A stretch of 64,000 nt of DNA from Nocardia cyriacigeorgica NBRC 100375 (GCF_000308555.1 NZ_BAFY01000074.1:30282-94281), one strand, 5' to 3'. Counted from the stretch's first letter, positions 48,605 through 58,345 are shown. Made by a program: numbers and translations. The notes: generated by a model not told the origin, from the letters alone.

Positions 48605-50362
48605 GTGTCAGCGGCCGAAGACGCGTTCTATACGGGCGTGCAGAGTCTGGGTTTGGTTGCAGGTGGTGTGCGCAATGAGGAACAGGCCGCTGCGGCCTTC
48701 GCTGCGGCCACCGACCTCGATCCCGATATGTGTGATGCCTGGCTCGGCCGGGCCATGGCCGGTGAGGTCACCCCGGAGGTGATCTACGGCGCCTACCGCT
48801 CGGTCCACAATCTGTATCGAGATCAGCAGCGGGCGGGCTTGGTCGAACGTGCTCTGTGGTGTCAGGTCGAGATCGGCATGTACGGCCTGCGGGTGGCCAT
48901 GGCCGATCGCGACCAGATCGCTATCGCACAGGCCTGTTCCTACGCCGATGCCGGCGAATGGCAGGAAGCCGCAGACATTCTGGACGAAGTCGCCGGCGAT
49001 GACGTCGCCGAGTTCGTTCGCATGTCGCTGTACTACCGGTCCGGCAGATGGCCCGATGTGCTCACCGTCCGCACCGCGAAACCCGCGCTCGAAGACGGGC
49101 TGCTGGACATCGCCGCTGAACTGATGGCGGCTGGAGCGCTCGCCCATCTCGGCCGTTTCGGTGAGGCCCTGCCGCGGGCACAGCGCATCGTGGAGGACAG
49201 CTCGTCGGGCAACCTGTCCTACATCTGGGCCGATGCGCACTATCTGCTCGGGATGCTCCTGCGGCACACCGGCGATCACGACACCGCCGAGAAGGTCCTG
49301 AAGGGGTTGCAGGGCTCGGGTCTGTGGCCGGATCGCCCCGAATGGCAGATGGCAGTGCGGGACAAGGCGTACCGCCTCGAGGTCACCACCCCAGAGGTCA
49401 TCGCCTCCCGCACCGACAAATGGGATCCGAAGTCCGGGGACGACCCGGCCGAAGTGGCGGCGGCCTCGGCTCGCGCCGAACGCGATGCCCTGCTGGCCGA
49501 GGCCTCTGACCTGTTGCAGGCTCAGATCGGCATGGACTCGGTCAAGGAGCAGGTCGACCGGCTCAAATCCGGTGTGCTGATGGATCAGGTTCGCGCCAAG
49601 CGCGGTTTGAACGTCGATTCGAAATCGCAGCACCTCATCTTCTCCGGCCCGCCCGGTACCGGTAAGACCACCATCGCCCGCGTCATCGCCAAGATCTTCG
49701 CCGGCCTCGGGGTGGTGGAGAACGCCGACGTGATCGAGGTATCGCGCAACGACATGGTCGGCACCCACCTCGGCCACACCGCGCCGAAGACCAACGCGCT
49801 CATCGACTCCGCGCTCGGTGGGGTGCTGTTCATCGACGAGGCCTACACCCTGATCCAGGAAGGCCTGTCCGGCGGCGACGCCTTCGGTAAGGAAGCCGTC
49901 GACACGCTGCTGGCCCGGATGGAGAACGACCGCGACAAACTGGTCGTGATCATCGCCGGGTACGAGGACGAGATCGACCGCTTCCTCGCCTCCAACGACG
50001 GTCTGGCCTCGCGTTTCACCAAGCGGGTGCGGTTCTCCAGTTATGACGCCGACGAACTGGTGCAGATCGCGGATCATATTGCGCGCAAAAAGGATTCGAT
50101 TCTCTCCGAACAGGCCCGCGAGGTGCTGCGGGACCGGTGCCAGGAGCTGGCGAGCCAGACCAAGAACGGCCGGCGGCTGATCGACCTCGCCGGTAACGGC
50201 CGGTTCATCCGCAATGTGGTCGAGGCCGCGGAGGCCGAACGTGACTATCGCTTCACTCGCCTCGACGTCGATATCGCCGCTATGTCCAACGAAGAACTGA
50301 TGACCGTGGACGCCTTCGATGTGTCGGCGGCCCTGGCCGGCCTGACGCCTTCGGCGAGCTGA
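48605..50362 (+). CDS. eccA: ESX AAA+ ATPase EccA
   Basis: This 585-residue cytosolic ATPase of type VII secretion acts on PE/PPE and Esp substrates with the EspG chaperone. The N-terminal half is a six-repeat TPR-like helical domain (about 1-270). The AAA+ core has Walker A GPPGTGKTT at about residue 348, Walker B VLFIDEAYTL, a sensor region LVVIIAGYEDEIDRFL and an Arg finger region GLASRFTKRVRF. GTG 48605 was selected because GGAAGGAAAT precedes it and a promoter element lies between 48518 and 48545. It starts the ESX core cluster; eccB follows after 79 bases. Confidence 0.95.
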   Translation: MSAAEDAFYTGVQSLGLVAGGVRNEEQAAAAFAAATDLDPDMCDAWLGRAMAGEVTPEVIYGAYRSVHNLYRDQQRAGLVERALWCQVEIGMYGLRVAMADRDQIAIAQACSYADAGEWQEAADILDEVAGDDVAEFVRMSLYYRSGRWPDVLTVRTAKPALEDGLLDIAAELMAAGALAHLGRFGEALPRAQRIVEDSSSGNLSYIWADAHYLLGMLLRHTGDHDTAEKVLKGLQGSGLWPDRPEWQMAVRDKAYRLEVTTPEVIASRTDKWDPKSGDDPAEVAAASARAERDALLAEASDLLQAQIGMDSVKEQVDRLKSGVLMDQVRAKRGLNVDSKSQHLIFSGPPGTGKTTIARVIAKIFAGLGVVENADVIEVSRNDMVGTHLGHTAPKTNALIDSALGGVLFIDEAYTLIQEGLSGGDAFGKEAVDTLLARMENDRDKLVVIIAGYEDEIDRFLASNDGLASRFTKRVRFSSYDADELVQIADHIARKKDSILSEQAREVLRDRCQELASQTKNGRRLIDLAGNGRFIRNVVEAAEAERDYRFTRLDVDIAAMSNEELMTVDAFDVSAALAGLTPSAS

Positions 50363-50441
50363 ACCATCCGACTGCCGTGCCGGACGGCACCGGACGTGGC
50401 GGCGCACGTCCGATGTCGAGTCGGCGGAAGGAACTGAACCG

Positions 50442-51998
50442 GTGGCGCGCTTTCGGGTAGTAACCAAGCACCAGATCTCGGGCTGGCGTTTCCTGCTGCA
50501 CCGGATCGAGCACGCGTTGGTCCGGCGCGATGCCTCGATGATCGACGATCCACAGCGTGGCCGTTCCACCGCGCTGGCGATCGGCGTCGCCTTGGCCTGC
50601 GTATGTATCGCCGGTGCGGCCGTGATGGCCTTCTTCAAGCCGGCCAAGACCATCGGCAATTCGAAGATCGTCGCGGACAAGGACACCGGCGCACTGTATG
50701 TCCGAGTGGGCGACCGGCTGCATCCGGCGCTCAATCTCACCTCGGCGCGGCTGATTGCCGGTTCCGCGGACAAGCCGGTCGAGGTCTCCAAAGACCAGCT
50801 GAGCAAGTTTCCGCGTGGACCGATCGTCGGCATTCCCGGCGCGCCTGGACAGATCAGCGACAACGGTGACCGTGACTCCTCATGGGCCGTGTGCGATACC
50901 GCGCGCACCGGCGCCTCGGCGCCGGTGAGCCCGGAGACCGGCCTGCCGACCCTGTCGCGCTCGGCCCTGCGCACCACTGCGATCGGTGGGCCACTCACCG
51001 TGGACGGCGATGCAGTGCGCGAGCTGAGCGGATCGGATGCGCGGCTGCTACGAGGCGAAAGCACCACGTGGCTGGTGTATCGCGACAGCGAGCGCGGGGT
51101 GGTGCGAGCTGCTATCGATATGGCCTCCTCGCCGGTGATGCTCGCATTGGGTATCGACGCCACCGCTCCGGTTATGGCGGCGTCGTCCGGTCTGCTGGAA
51201 GCGATTCCGGAAGCGCCGCCGATCCGAGTGCCCGATGTTCCGGGCGCGGGTGAAACGGTCACGCTCGGCCGCGACCACACCGCAACGGTCGGGTCGGTAC
51301 TGACGGTGTCCAACCCCGACCGCGGCGCGTCTTACTACCTGGTGTCCCAATCGGGCACGGTGCAGGTCAGTGCCGTGCTGGCGGCGATGATCCGCAATGC
51401 CGATTCGCAGGGTGCGGTTGCCACCGCCACGGTCGGCCCCGACGTCATCGCGTCGAATCTGCGGCCGGGCGCGTGGCCGGGCACAGCGGCCTACCCGACC
51501 GAACCGGTGCGGTTGATCGAACCCGAGGTATTCGGCGTGACCTGCTACCACTGGTCGCGTTCCGGCAGCGAGCCGAACGCCGCGACCAGGATCCTGTTCG
51601 GCAGGCAGTTGCCGTTGACGACCGAAGAACAGACCAGGGCTGTCGATCTGGTGACGGCTCCGGCCTCGCGCGGCAGCACCGCCGATGCCGCCTATCTGCC
51701 GCGCACAACCGGCCGTTTTGTCCAGGTCACCGGTGCCGATCCGGCCTCGCCGCTGCGTGAGTCGTTGTTCTGGATTTCCGACAGCGGTGTCCGCTACGGT
51801 CTCGCGGTCGAGCTCGGCGAACAGACCGGCCGCGACCCGACGCTGACTTCGCTGGCCTTGCGGGCTCCGGTGCCCGCACCGTGGAGCATCGTGTCCCTGT
51901 TCGCGGTCGGTCCTGCCCTGTCGCAACAGGACGCACGCACCCAACACGACGGTATTCCGGCCAATATGACCGGTGCCGGATTCGGAGGTACCCGGTAG
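50442..51998 (+). CDS. eccB: ESX membrane component EccB
   Basis: This 518-residue protein has the EccB N-terminus (RVVTKHQISGWRFLLHRIEH), one membrane helix at about 48-68 (ALAIGVALACVCIAGAAVMA) and a large periplasmic domain with the family motifs LYVRVGDRLHPALNLTSARL, the central VTCYHWSR and the terminal FAVGPALSQQDA. EccB forms the periplasmic part of the ESX membrane complex. The TAG stop shares one base with the GTG of eccC. GTG 50442 follows AAGGAACTGAACCG. Confidence 0.95.
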   Translation: MARFRVVTKHQISGWRFLLHRIEHALVRRDASMIDDPQRGRSTALAIGVALACVCIAGAAVMAFFKPAKTIGNSKIVADKDTGALYVRVGDRLHPALNLTSARLIAGSADKPVEVSKDQLSKFPRGPIVGIPGAPGQISDNGDRDSSWAVCDTARTGASAPVSPETGLPTLSRSALRTTAIGGPLTVDGDAVRELSGSDARLLRGESTTWLVYRDSERGVVRAAIDMASSPVMLALGIDATAPVMAASSGLLEAIPEAPPIRVPDVPGAGETVTLGRDHTATVGSVLTVSNPDRGASYYLVSQSGTVQVSAVLAAMIRNADSQGAVATATVGPDVIASNLRPGAWPGTAAYPTEPVRLIEPEVFGVTCYHWSRSGSEPNAATRILFGRQLPLTTEEQTRAVDLVTAPASRGSTADAAYLPRTTGRFVQVTGADPASPLRESLFWISDSGVRYGLAVELGEQTGRDPTLTSLALRAPVPAPWSIVSLFAVGPALSQQDARTQHDGIPANMTGAGFGGTR

Positions 51999-54900
51999 TG
52001 AGCGCCACGCGTCGATTCGTCCGGCCGGCTCGGATGGTGCGTGGGCCCAAGGCGCCCGCGGTGACGGAACTGCGTTTGCAGCCGCCGACGGAACTGCCGA
52101 AGCCGGTCCCGATGTCGAAGCTGCGGATGATCATGCCGGTGATCATGGTCGCGGCGATGGTCGGGATGATGGTCATGATGTTCGGCCGCGGTGGTGGCAC
52201 ACCGTCGCCGATGATGCTGATGTTCCCGCTCATGATGCTGGTGTCGATGTTCGGCATGATGGGCGGCGCCATGAGCGGCAACGGCAATGGCGGAGCCGGC
52301 AGCCTCAACGAGGAGCGCAAGGACTATCTGCGCAGCATCACCGACAACCGCAAGACTGTGCACGAATCCGAACAGGAACTGCACACTTATCTGCGCTACA
52401 CCCACCCCGGTCCGGGCGGGATCAGCAGGCTGGTCGGCGGCAATCGGATGTGGGAGGTGCAGGTCGCGAGCCCGCAGTTCCTGCGGGTGCGGGTCGGTCG
52501 CGGACGTATTGCGAACCAGGTGCGGGTGATCGTGCCGGAGGCCGCGCCGACCGCCGACCTCGATCCGGTCGGCGTGGTCGAGGTGACTCGATTCGCGAAG
52601 GCCTACTCCACCGTCGGCGGGATGCCCGTTGCGATCAACCTGCTCTCGGCACCGCAGATCGCCATCGACGGTGATCCGAGCGCGGTCACCGCGCTGGTGC
52701 GTGCGATGGTGGCCGAGATCGCGGTGCTGCACGGCCCGGATCAAGTGGCGATCGCCGCGGTGCTGGCGCAGCCGGACGCGCCGGAATGGGCCTGGTTGAA
52801 ATGGTTGCCGCACGCCCAGCACAGCGACACCACCGACGCCATCGGTTCCAGTCGGATGGTGTACTCGACCGTCGGGGAGCTGCGGACGAAGGTGCTGGCC
52901 GGCCTGAATCGCGGCCCGTTCTCCGCCAACAGCGAACCGGCCCTCGACCGTAAACATTTCGTACTGATCGTCGACGTGGGTGGCGCGGCGAACGAACGCG
53001 ACATCTCCGGTATCGACGGCTGCACCTGGCTGCGGCTCGGCCCAGCCGAGCAGACACTGCCGCGAGCGTTGAAGTTCCGGGTGGAGTCCGACCGCTCCCT
53101 GAACGAGATCACCTCGCGCGGGCCGCGCCGGGTCGGCGTCGCCGATGCCATGACGGTGCCTGCGATGACCACCCTGGCCCGCCGGATCTCGCCCTACCGG
53201 CTCTCCACCGTGGTGGAAGCGGTGGTCGCGGAGCAGTCCAGCGGCGGCACCTCGTGGGAAGAGATGGTCGGCATCGTCGATCCGGGCAGTATTCGGGTGG
53301 ATCGGCAGTGGCCCTATCGACGCGATGCCGACCGGTCCCGGCTCAATATCCCGTTCGGCTACGACCCCACCGGCAGCGTGGTGCATCTCGATATCAAGGA
53401 ATCGGCCGAAGAAGGCATGGGCCCGCACGGTATGTGCATCGGCGCCACCGGTTCGGGCAAGTCGGAGTTCCTGCGCACACTCGTGCTTTCGGCCGTCGCC
53501 GAACATTCGCCCGACGTGCTCAACCTCCTGCTGGTCGACTTCAAGGGTGGCGCCACTTTCCTCGGGTTCGACCGGCTCTCACACGTGACCGCCGTCGTCA
53601 CGAATATGGAGGAAGAAGCCGACCTGGTCACCCGTATGGAGGACGTGATCAACGGCGAGATGTCGCGGCGGCAGCGAATCCTGCGCGATGCGGGTAACTT
53701 CGCCAGCGTCGCCGACTACGAACGAGCAAGGGAGCAGGGCGCGCAGCTCGATCCGCTGCCGACGTTGCTCATCATCCTCGACGAGTTCGCCGAACTGCTC
53801 GAACAACATCCGAGCTTCGCGAAGCTGTTCGTCGCCATCGGCCGGCTCGGGCGCTCGCTGCGTATCCACCTGCTGCTCGCCTCACAGAAGGTCCCGGCGA
53901 ACCGGATGGGCGAGCTGGAGGCGCATCTGTCGTATCGAGTCGCCCTGCGCACCAACCAGACCAGCGACTCCCGTGACGCCATCGGCACCGCGGATGCCTA
54001 CCACCTGCCCAAGAAGCCCGGCGCGGGCTATCTGCGCGTCGGCTCCGGTGATCTGCAACGATTCCAGGCGGCGTACGTCGGATCGCCGTATGTGCCACCC
54101 ACCCAGGCGGCCTCGGCCGGCGCTCAGCGGGCTCGCCGCGCCGGAGGCGGGTATCGTCCGCCGCAGCGTTTCATGTCGGGCTTCATTCCCGAGCTGCGCC
54201 CGGAACCGGTGGCCGAGCCGAACCTTCCGATGCGCGACGAGACCGGCGATGACGGCGATCCGGTGACCGTGATGGAGACCGTGCTGGCGCAGCTTGCCGG
54301 CCACGGCAGGCCCGCGCACAAAATGTGGCTGCCGCCGCTGAACGTCGCGCCGACGCTTGACCAGCTCGTCTCGACGGTCCCGGCAGGAAGCCTGCAGCTG
54401 CCCCTCGCGGTGATCGACAAGCCGCGCCAGCAGCGCCAGGATGTGTGGTCGGTCGACCTGTCGGCGGCGGGCGGGCATGTCGCGGTCGTCGGCGGACCGC
54501 AGTCGGGTAAGTCCACCGCGTTGCAGACGCTGATGATGTCGGCGGCGCTGACCCACACACCCGAACAGGTGCAGTTCTACTGCTTGGACTTCTCCGGCGG
54601 TTTGTCCGGCCTGCGGAACCTGCCGCACGTGGGTTCGATCGCTTCGGCCCGCGACGGTGACCGCATCCGGCGCACCTTCGCCTTGATCAACGCCCTCATC
54701 GCCTCCCGGCAGAGCATGTTCGACCAGCTCGGCATCGACACCATGCGGGAGTTCCGGCGCAGGCGCAGCTCACCTGCGGAGTCGGCGGAACTCGTCGCGC
54801 ACGGCGATGTCCACGGCGACGTCTTCCTGGTCGTCGACGGCTGGGACATCGGATTCTCGGCCACCGGGCCCTATTTCGACGAGTACCTGCCGATGATGGA

Positions 54901-56014
54901 GTCGATCGCGCTGCAGGGCCTCAACTTCGGCGTGCACTTGGTGATCAGCAGCTCGCGCTGGGCCGCCATCCGGCCGGCGATCAAGGATCTGCTCCAGACG
55001 CGATTGGAGATGCGCCTGGGCGATCTGACCGATACCGCGTTCCTCAATCACCGCAATGTCGTCGCGATGATCCCGTCCGACCGCCCCGGCCGGTGCATCT
55101 CCAACGAGGGTCTGCATATGCTCACCGCACTGCCGCGTATCGACGGCAACAGCGATGCGGAATCGGCGGGCGCAGGCGTTATCGCGGCCATCGAGCATCT
55201 GAAACAGCAGTACCAGGGCCGCAGGGCACCCGAGGTCCGGTTGCTGCCGTCGCAGATCGCGCTCTCCGAGATCCGCGCGAACATGCCCGAACCCGCCACC
55301 CTCGCACAGCGGTTGATCGTCCCGTTCGGAGTGCGCGAATCCGATCTGAGCGCCGCGGCCGTGGATTTCGGGGTGTCGACGCATTTCATCGTGCTCGGCT
55401 CGTCCGGCTCGGGTAAGTCGACTGTGCTGGCGGCACTGCTGGAATCGATTCGCACTCAGTTCACGCCCGACCAGGCCCGGGTGCTGATGATCGACTATCG
55501 GCGCAGGCACATGGACGCGATCCCGGAAGAACAGTCCATCGGCTACCTCACCAGCGAGCGGGATGTGCTGGAGAATCTGCCCGCGTTCGTGGCGAAGATG
55601 AGCAGCAGGCGCCCGCCTGACAACGTCACCGCGCAGCAGCTCAAGGAGCGTTCCTGGTGGAGCGGACCGGAGATCTTCGTGGTGATCGACGACTACCACA
55701 TGGTCGCCCAGCGCGGTATCGCCAACCCGCTCGACGCGCTCAAGAGCGTGGTGGTCGACGGTCGTGACACCGGCCTGCACATCATCGCCGCGCGCAATAT
55801 CGCCCAGGCGGATACCGCCATGTACGACAACGTGATCGGCCAGATGAAGAACCTCAACTCCTCTGGCCTGGTGATGGACGGATCGAAACTCGACGGCATC
55901 TTGATCGGTGATGTGAAGGCGGCCAAGCAGCCCGTCGGCCGAGGCATTTTCGTGGAGCCGCTGCACTCGCGTAAGGATCTGGTGCAGGCGGCCTGGGTCC
56001 CGGAGAACAGCTGA
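51998..56014 (+). CDS. eccC: ESX motor ATPase EccC, single-chain with three FtsK/SpoIIIE domains
   Basis: This 1338-residue protein has two membrane helices at about 45-90 (IMPVIMVAAMVGMMVMMF and MLMFPLMMLVSMFGMMGG) followed by a DUF domain and three ATPase domains. Walker A motifs are GATGSGKSE (about 482), GGPQSGKST (about 832) and GSSGSGKST (about 1134), with Walker B segments LLLVDFKGGATF, FYCLDFSGG and LMIDYRRRHM. The single-chain form is that of ESX-2, -3 and -5 rather than the split EccCa/EccCb of ESX-1. EccC recognises the C-terminal signal of EsxB-type proteins. GTG 51998 overlaps eccB by one base. Confidence 0.96.
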   Translation: MSATRRFVRPARMVRGPKAPAVTELRLQPPTELPKPVPMSKLRMIMPVIMVAAMVGMMVMMFGRGGGTPSPMMLMFPLMMLVSMFGMMGGAMSGNGNGGAGSLNEERKDYLRSITDNRKTVHESEQELHTYLRYTHPGPGGISRLVGGNRMWEVQVASPQFLRVRVGRGRIANQVRVIVPEAAPTADLDPVGVVEVTRFAKAYSTVGGMPVAINLLSAPQIAIDGDPSAVTALVRAMVAEIAVLHGPDQVAIAAVLAQPDAPEWAWLKWLPHAQHSDTTDAIGSSRMVYSTVGELRTKVLAGLNRGPFSANSEPALDRKHFVLIVDVGGAANERDISGIDGCTWLRLGPAEQTLPRALKFRVESDRSLNEITSRGPRRVGVADAMTVPAMTTLARRISPYRLSTVVEAVVAEQSSGGTSWEEMVGIVDPGSIRVDRQWPYRRDADRSRLNIPFGYDPTGSVVHLDIKESAEEGMGPHGMCIGATGSGKSEFLRTLVLSAVAEHSPDVLNLLLVDFKGGATFLGFDRLSHVTAVVTNMEEEADLVTRMEDVINGEMSRRQRILRDAGNFASVADYERAREQGAQLDPLPTLLIILDEFAELLEQHPSFAKLFVAIGRLGRSLRIHLLLASQKVPANRMGELEAHLSYRVALRTNQTSDSRDAIGTADAYHLPKKPGAGYLRVGSGDLQRFQAAYVGSPYVPPTQAASAGAQRARRAGGGYRPPQRFMSGFIPELRPEPVAEPNLPMRDETGDDGDPVTVMETVLAQLAGHGRPAHKMWLPPLNVAPTLDQLVSTVPAGSLQLPLAVIDKPRQQRQDVWSVDLSAAGGHVAVVGGPQSGKSTALQTLMMSAALTHTPEQVQFYCLDFSGGLSGLRNLPHVGSIASARDGDRIRRTFALINALIASRQSMFDQLGIDTMREFRRRRSSPAESAELVAHGDVHGDVFLVVDGWDIGFSATGPYFDEYLPMMESIALQGLNFGVHLVISSSRWAAIRPAIKDLLQTRLEMRLGDLTDTAFLNHRNVVAMIPSDRPGRCISNEGLHMLTALPRIDGNSDAESAGAGVIAAIEHLKQQYQGRRAPEVRLLPSQIALSEIRANMPEPATLAQRLIVPFGVRESDLSAAAVDFGVSTHFIVLGSSGSGKSTVLAALLESIRTQFTPDQARVLMIDYRRRHMDAIPEEQSIGYLTSERDVLENLPAFVAKMSSRRPPDNVTAQQLKERSWWSGPEIFVVIDDYHMVAQRGIANPLDALKSVVVDGRDTGLHIIAARNIAQADTAMYDNVIGQMKNLNSSGLVMDGSKLDGILIGDVKAAKQPVGRGIFVEPLHSRKDLVQAAWVPENS

Positions 56015-56060
56015 TCACTGGCCTGCGAGCCCGTGGCGATCGCCACAAAATCGGCGATAT

Positions 56061-56088
56061 CTCCAAGGGTGGGAATGGCTTACCGTTC
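56061..56088 (+). promoter_or_regulatory. composite promoter element before PE/PPE/esx
   Basis: The core CTCCA-AGGG-TGGGA (56061-56074) is an imperfect copy. Seven bases later ACCGTTC follows; TACCGT (56081-56086) occupies the -10 position. It is in the 126-base gap after eccC and would drive PE, PPE and both esx genes, with a leader of about 50 bases. Confidence 0.4.
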
Positions 56089-56140
56089 CTCTTGTACCGC
56101 TCGATACCACGCGAGCGGCACCGATCCCTTGGAGGTTTCG

Positions 56141-56461
56141 ATGGCATTCTCGTTAGAACCTACACATACCGCAGCGGTCAGCGGCCAGCTGAGCATGCTC
56201 GAAGCGCAGTTTGCCGCTGTGATCGGAAGCTCGGCGGCACGAGCCATGCCGGTACCGTGGGCAGGCGATTCGGTGACCGCGGGGTTGGCATCCGCCTTCG
56301 GTCCCGGGTATGCGCCGAGATTCTTTCAAACGACTGTCGACGGCTGTTCGAAATTCACCGGTGGCCGACACGAAATCCCCGCGGTAGTGGCCGAGTACAC
56401 GGCGGGCGACCTTGCCGGGGGTGGGGCGGTCGGCTCGCACACGCTGAGTTTCATGCAGTAG
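56141..56461 (+). CDS. PE-family protein
   Basis: This 106-residue protein has PE size and place, directly before a PPE gene. The first helix starts at MAFSLEPTHTAAVSGQLSML, and the second ends with VVAEYTAGDLAGG, which contains a YxxxD/E export signal (YTAGD). The Pro-Glu motif itself is LEP rather than PE near the N-terminus. PE proteins pair with PPE proteins as four-helix bundles and are escorted by EspG. ATG 56141 has GGAGG seven bases upstream. Confidence 0.8.
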   Translation: MAFSLEPTHTAAVSGQLSMLEAQFAAVIGSSAARAMPVPWAGDSVTAGLASAFGPGYAPRFFQTTVDGCSKFTGGRHEIPAVVAEYTAGDLAGGGAVGSHTLSFMQ

Positions 56462-56495
56462 CACTCCGTCTCCGCTGACGAGAGCTGGTGTCACC

Positions 56496-57869
56496 ATGTT
56501 CCCTTTCGATTTTCTGGCGTTGCCGCCAGAAGTGAATGCGGCACGGATACTTGGCCCCGGCCCGGGGCCGATGATCGCGACGGCTGAGTCATATGCCGAG
56601 CTGGCCCGCGGCCTGGCCGCCACCGCAGCCGGGTCCGAAGGGGCGATGGGTGTGCTGGGCGGTGGTGGGTGGACCGGCCCATCGTCGGATATGGCGCAGG
56701 GCGCATTCCACAAACACGCACTGTGGCTGCGCGAACATGCACTGATGGCAGCCGAGGTCGCCACTTTGGCGGCCGAGGCCGTGGGAGCGTACGAACTGGC
56801 ATTGTTCACCATGCCACCGCTACCGGCGGTGCTGGCGAACCGCGCGCTCAGCACGAGCCTCGCGCTCAGCAACGGGATGGGGCAGAATACCGCCGCGATT
56901 CTCGCGCTGGAGGCGCTCTACCTCGGAATGTGGGTCCAGGCCGCGAACGCCATGTCCGCGTATGCCACGACCGCCGCAGCGTTGATTTCGGCGCTGCCGC
57001 CACCGATTCCGGCACCGCCGATCTCCTCCAGTACGCCGACAGTGCCGGACGGCGGCGGATTCGACCTGCTGCCGACGAACGGCAATCCGAGGATCGACCA
57101 GGGCAGACCGCCGCTCACCCAGGATGTGGTCGGTCCGAGGCCGGGCGATCCGCCCGGAAAGCCTCCGGTCGACAACGGAATCGCAAATCCGGATCAGCCG
57201 CCCCCCGATATCGGCCAGCAGGGCGGCCCCGACCCCACCCAAACCACACCCGATCCGACCCAGCCCGGACCCGACCCGACCCAGACGACGACACCGCCCG
57301 AAGCTCAACAAGCCATCTCGGATGTGGAGCAGGCGATGTCGGGGATGAACGATTCGCTGGCCGAACCCGGCCAAGACGGCAACGGCGAATCCGACTGGCA
57401 GCACGGGTTTCACGGAACCTCGCCTTACTCCACCACCCTTGCCGGGTTGACCGGCGGCGTGGGCAGTCTCGTCGCCATCGGCATGCTCGGCGGCGGGCTC
57501 GGCTCCATGTCGGGTGCGGCCTCCGGGTTCCGGATGCCCGCCAACTGGGCGCCGGGATCCGGTACCGCGTTCGGCGCGGGCACGGGGGCGGTCCAGGGCG
57601 CTCCCGCGAGCGCACCCCGTCGCGGTGTCACTGCTCCGGTCGCGCGCATGCGCCGCCGGCGCAAGGACGAGGAGAAGGACAAGCCGGCAAAGGTTTTCGT
57701 GCCGGGAGAAGAGTTCGAGGTGCCGGTCCTCGAGCGTCCGCCCGCGATCGGCGTCATCGAATACGACGATGACGAGACAGAACTCGACATCGTCGCAGAC
57801 GCGGTGCTCGTCGGAGTGCTCGAACACTCCGATGACGAGGCGGCGACCACCACAGAACGTCCCCGGTGA
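56496..57869 (+). CDS. PPE-family protein
   Basis: This 457-residue protein has a PPE domain in the first 180 residues: FLALPPEVNAARILGPGPGP, a WTGPSS turn equivalent to WxG, then ANAMSAYATTAAALISALPP. The middle is Pro/Asp/Thr-rich (PDPTQPGPDPTQTTTPP). A Gly-rich hydrophobic segment at about 320-345 (GVGSLVAIGMLGGGLGSMSG), a basic RMRRRRKDEEKDK stretch and an acidic end follow. It would be exported as a heterodimer with the PE protein encoded 34 bases upstream. The C-terminal function is unknown. Confidence 0.88.
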   Translation: MFPFDFLALPPEVNAARILGPGPGPMIATAESYAELARGLAATAAGSEGAMGVLGGGGWTGPSSDMAQGAFHKHALWLREHALMAAEVATLAAEAVGAYELALFTMPPLPAVLANRALSTSLALSNGMGQNTAAILALEALYLGMWVQAANAMSAYATTAAALISALPPPIPAPPISSSTPTVPDGGGFDLLPTNGNPRIDQGRPPLTQDVVGPRPGDPPGKPPVDNGIANPDQPPPDIGQQGGPDPTQTTPDPTQPGPDPTQTTTPPEAQQAISDVEQAMSGMNDSLAEPGQDGNGESDWQHGFHGTSPYSTTLAGLTGGVGSLVAIGMLGGGLGSMSGAASGFRMPANWAPGSGTAFGAGTGAVQGAPASAPRRGVTAPVARMRRRRKDEEKDKPAKVFVPGEEFEVPVLERPPAIGVIEYDDDETELDIVADAVLVGVLEHSDDEAATTTERPR

Positions 57870-57915
57870 CCCACACCTGGGCCGAGAGTAATTCAGCACC
57901 CGAAAGGAACGGCAC

Positions 57916-58299
57916 ATGGCTGGCGAACTTAATGCGGACCCCGAGGTCCTGATCCCCGCGGCCAAGACCGCGATGGGTCTGCAAGGCAATCACGAAGGCT
58001 ATCTGAAGAGCCTGATGGCCGTGCAGGACGAACTGTCCGCGTACGTCAAGAGTCCCGGCGGCGGGGCCCAGATCCGCACCTCGATGATGGAGGCGCACAG
58101 CAAGGGCAGCTCGCTCGCGCAAACACTGCAGGAGATCATCCAGGTGCTGCACGACAGCGGCGTCAAGATCGATGTCAGTGATATGGACGCCGCCGCGCAG
58201 GTGCAGCGTGCCACCTCGTTCGGCTCCGACGGCATGAACAGTGTTTCGGGCGATGTCACCGGGGCCGGCGCCAACCAGAAGATCAACGTCAACTGGTGA
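57916..58299 (+). CDS. EsxB/EsxD-like WXG100-fold protein lacking the WXG motif
   Basis: The 127-residue protein has the two-helix pattern of EsxB-type proteins, PEVLIPAAKTAMGLQGNHEG and TSMMEAHSKGSSLAQTLQEI. The turn reads YVKSPGGGAQ, so Trp is absent. The C-terminal signal position has KIDVSDMDAA, with Ile in place of the Tyr of YxxxD. A 25-residue Gly/Asn-rich tail extends beyond the usual length. It is identified by fold pattern and by position between PPE and EsxC-like genes. ATG 57916 follows GAAAGGAAC. Confidence 0.8.
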   Translation: MAGELNADPEVLIPAAKTAMGLQGNHEGYLKSLMAVQDELSAYVKSPGGGAQIRTSMMEAHSKGSSLAQTLQEIIQVLHDSGVKIDVSDMDAAAQVQRATSFGSDGMNSVSGDVTGAGANQKINVNW

Positions 58300-58345
58300 C
58301 CCGGGATCCGGCGTCCGACAACACGATTAGAAAGGCAATACGGCG

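Noticed and set aside
48608..51313. A 901-codon minus-strand open frame antisense to eccA and eccB
   Set aside because: The plus strand carries unambiguous EccA and EccB motifs; the antisense translation has none.
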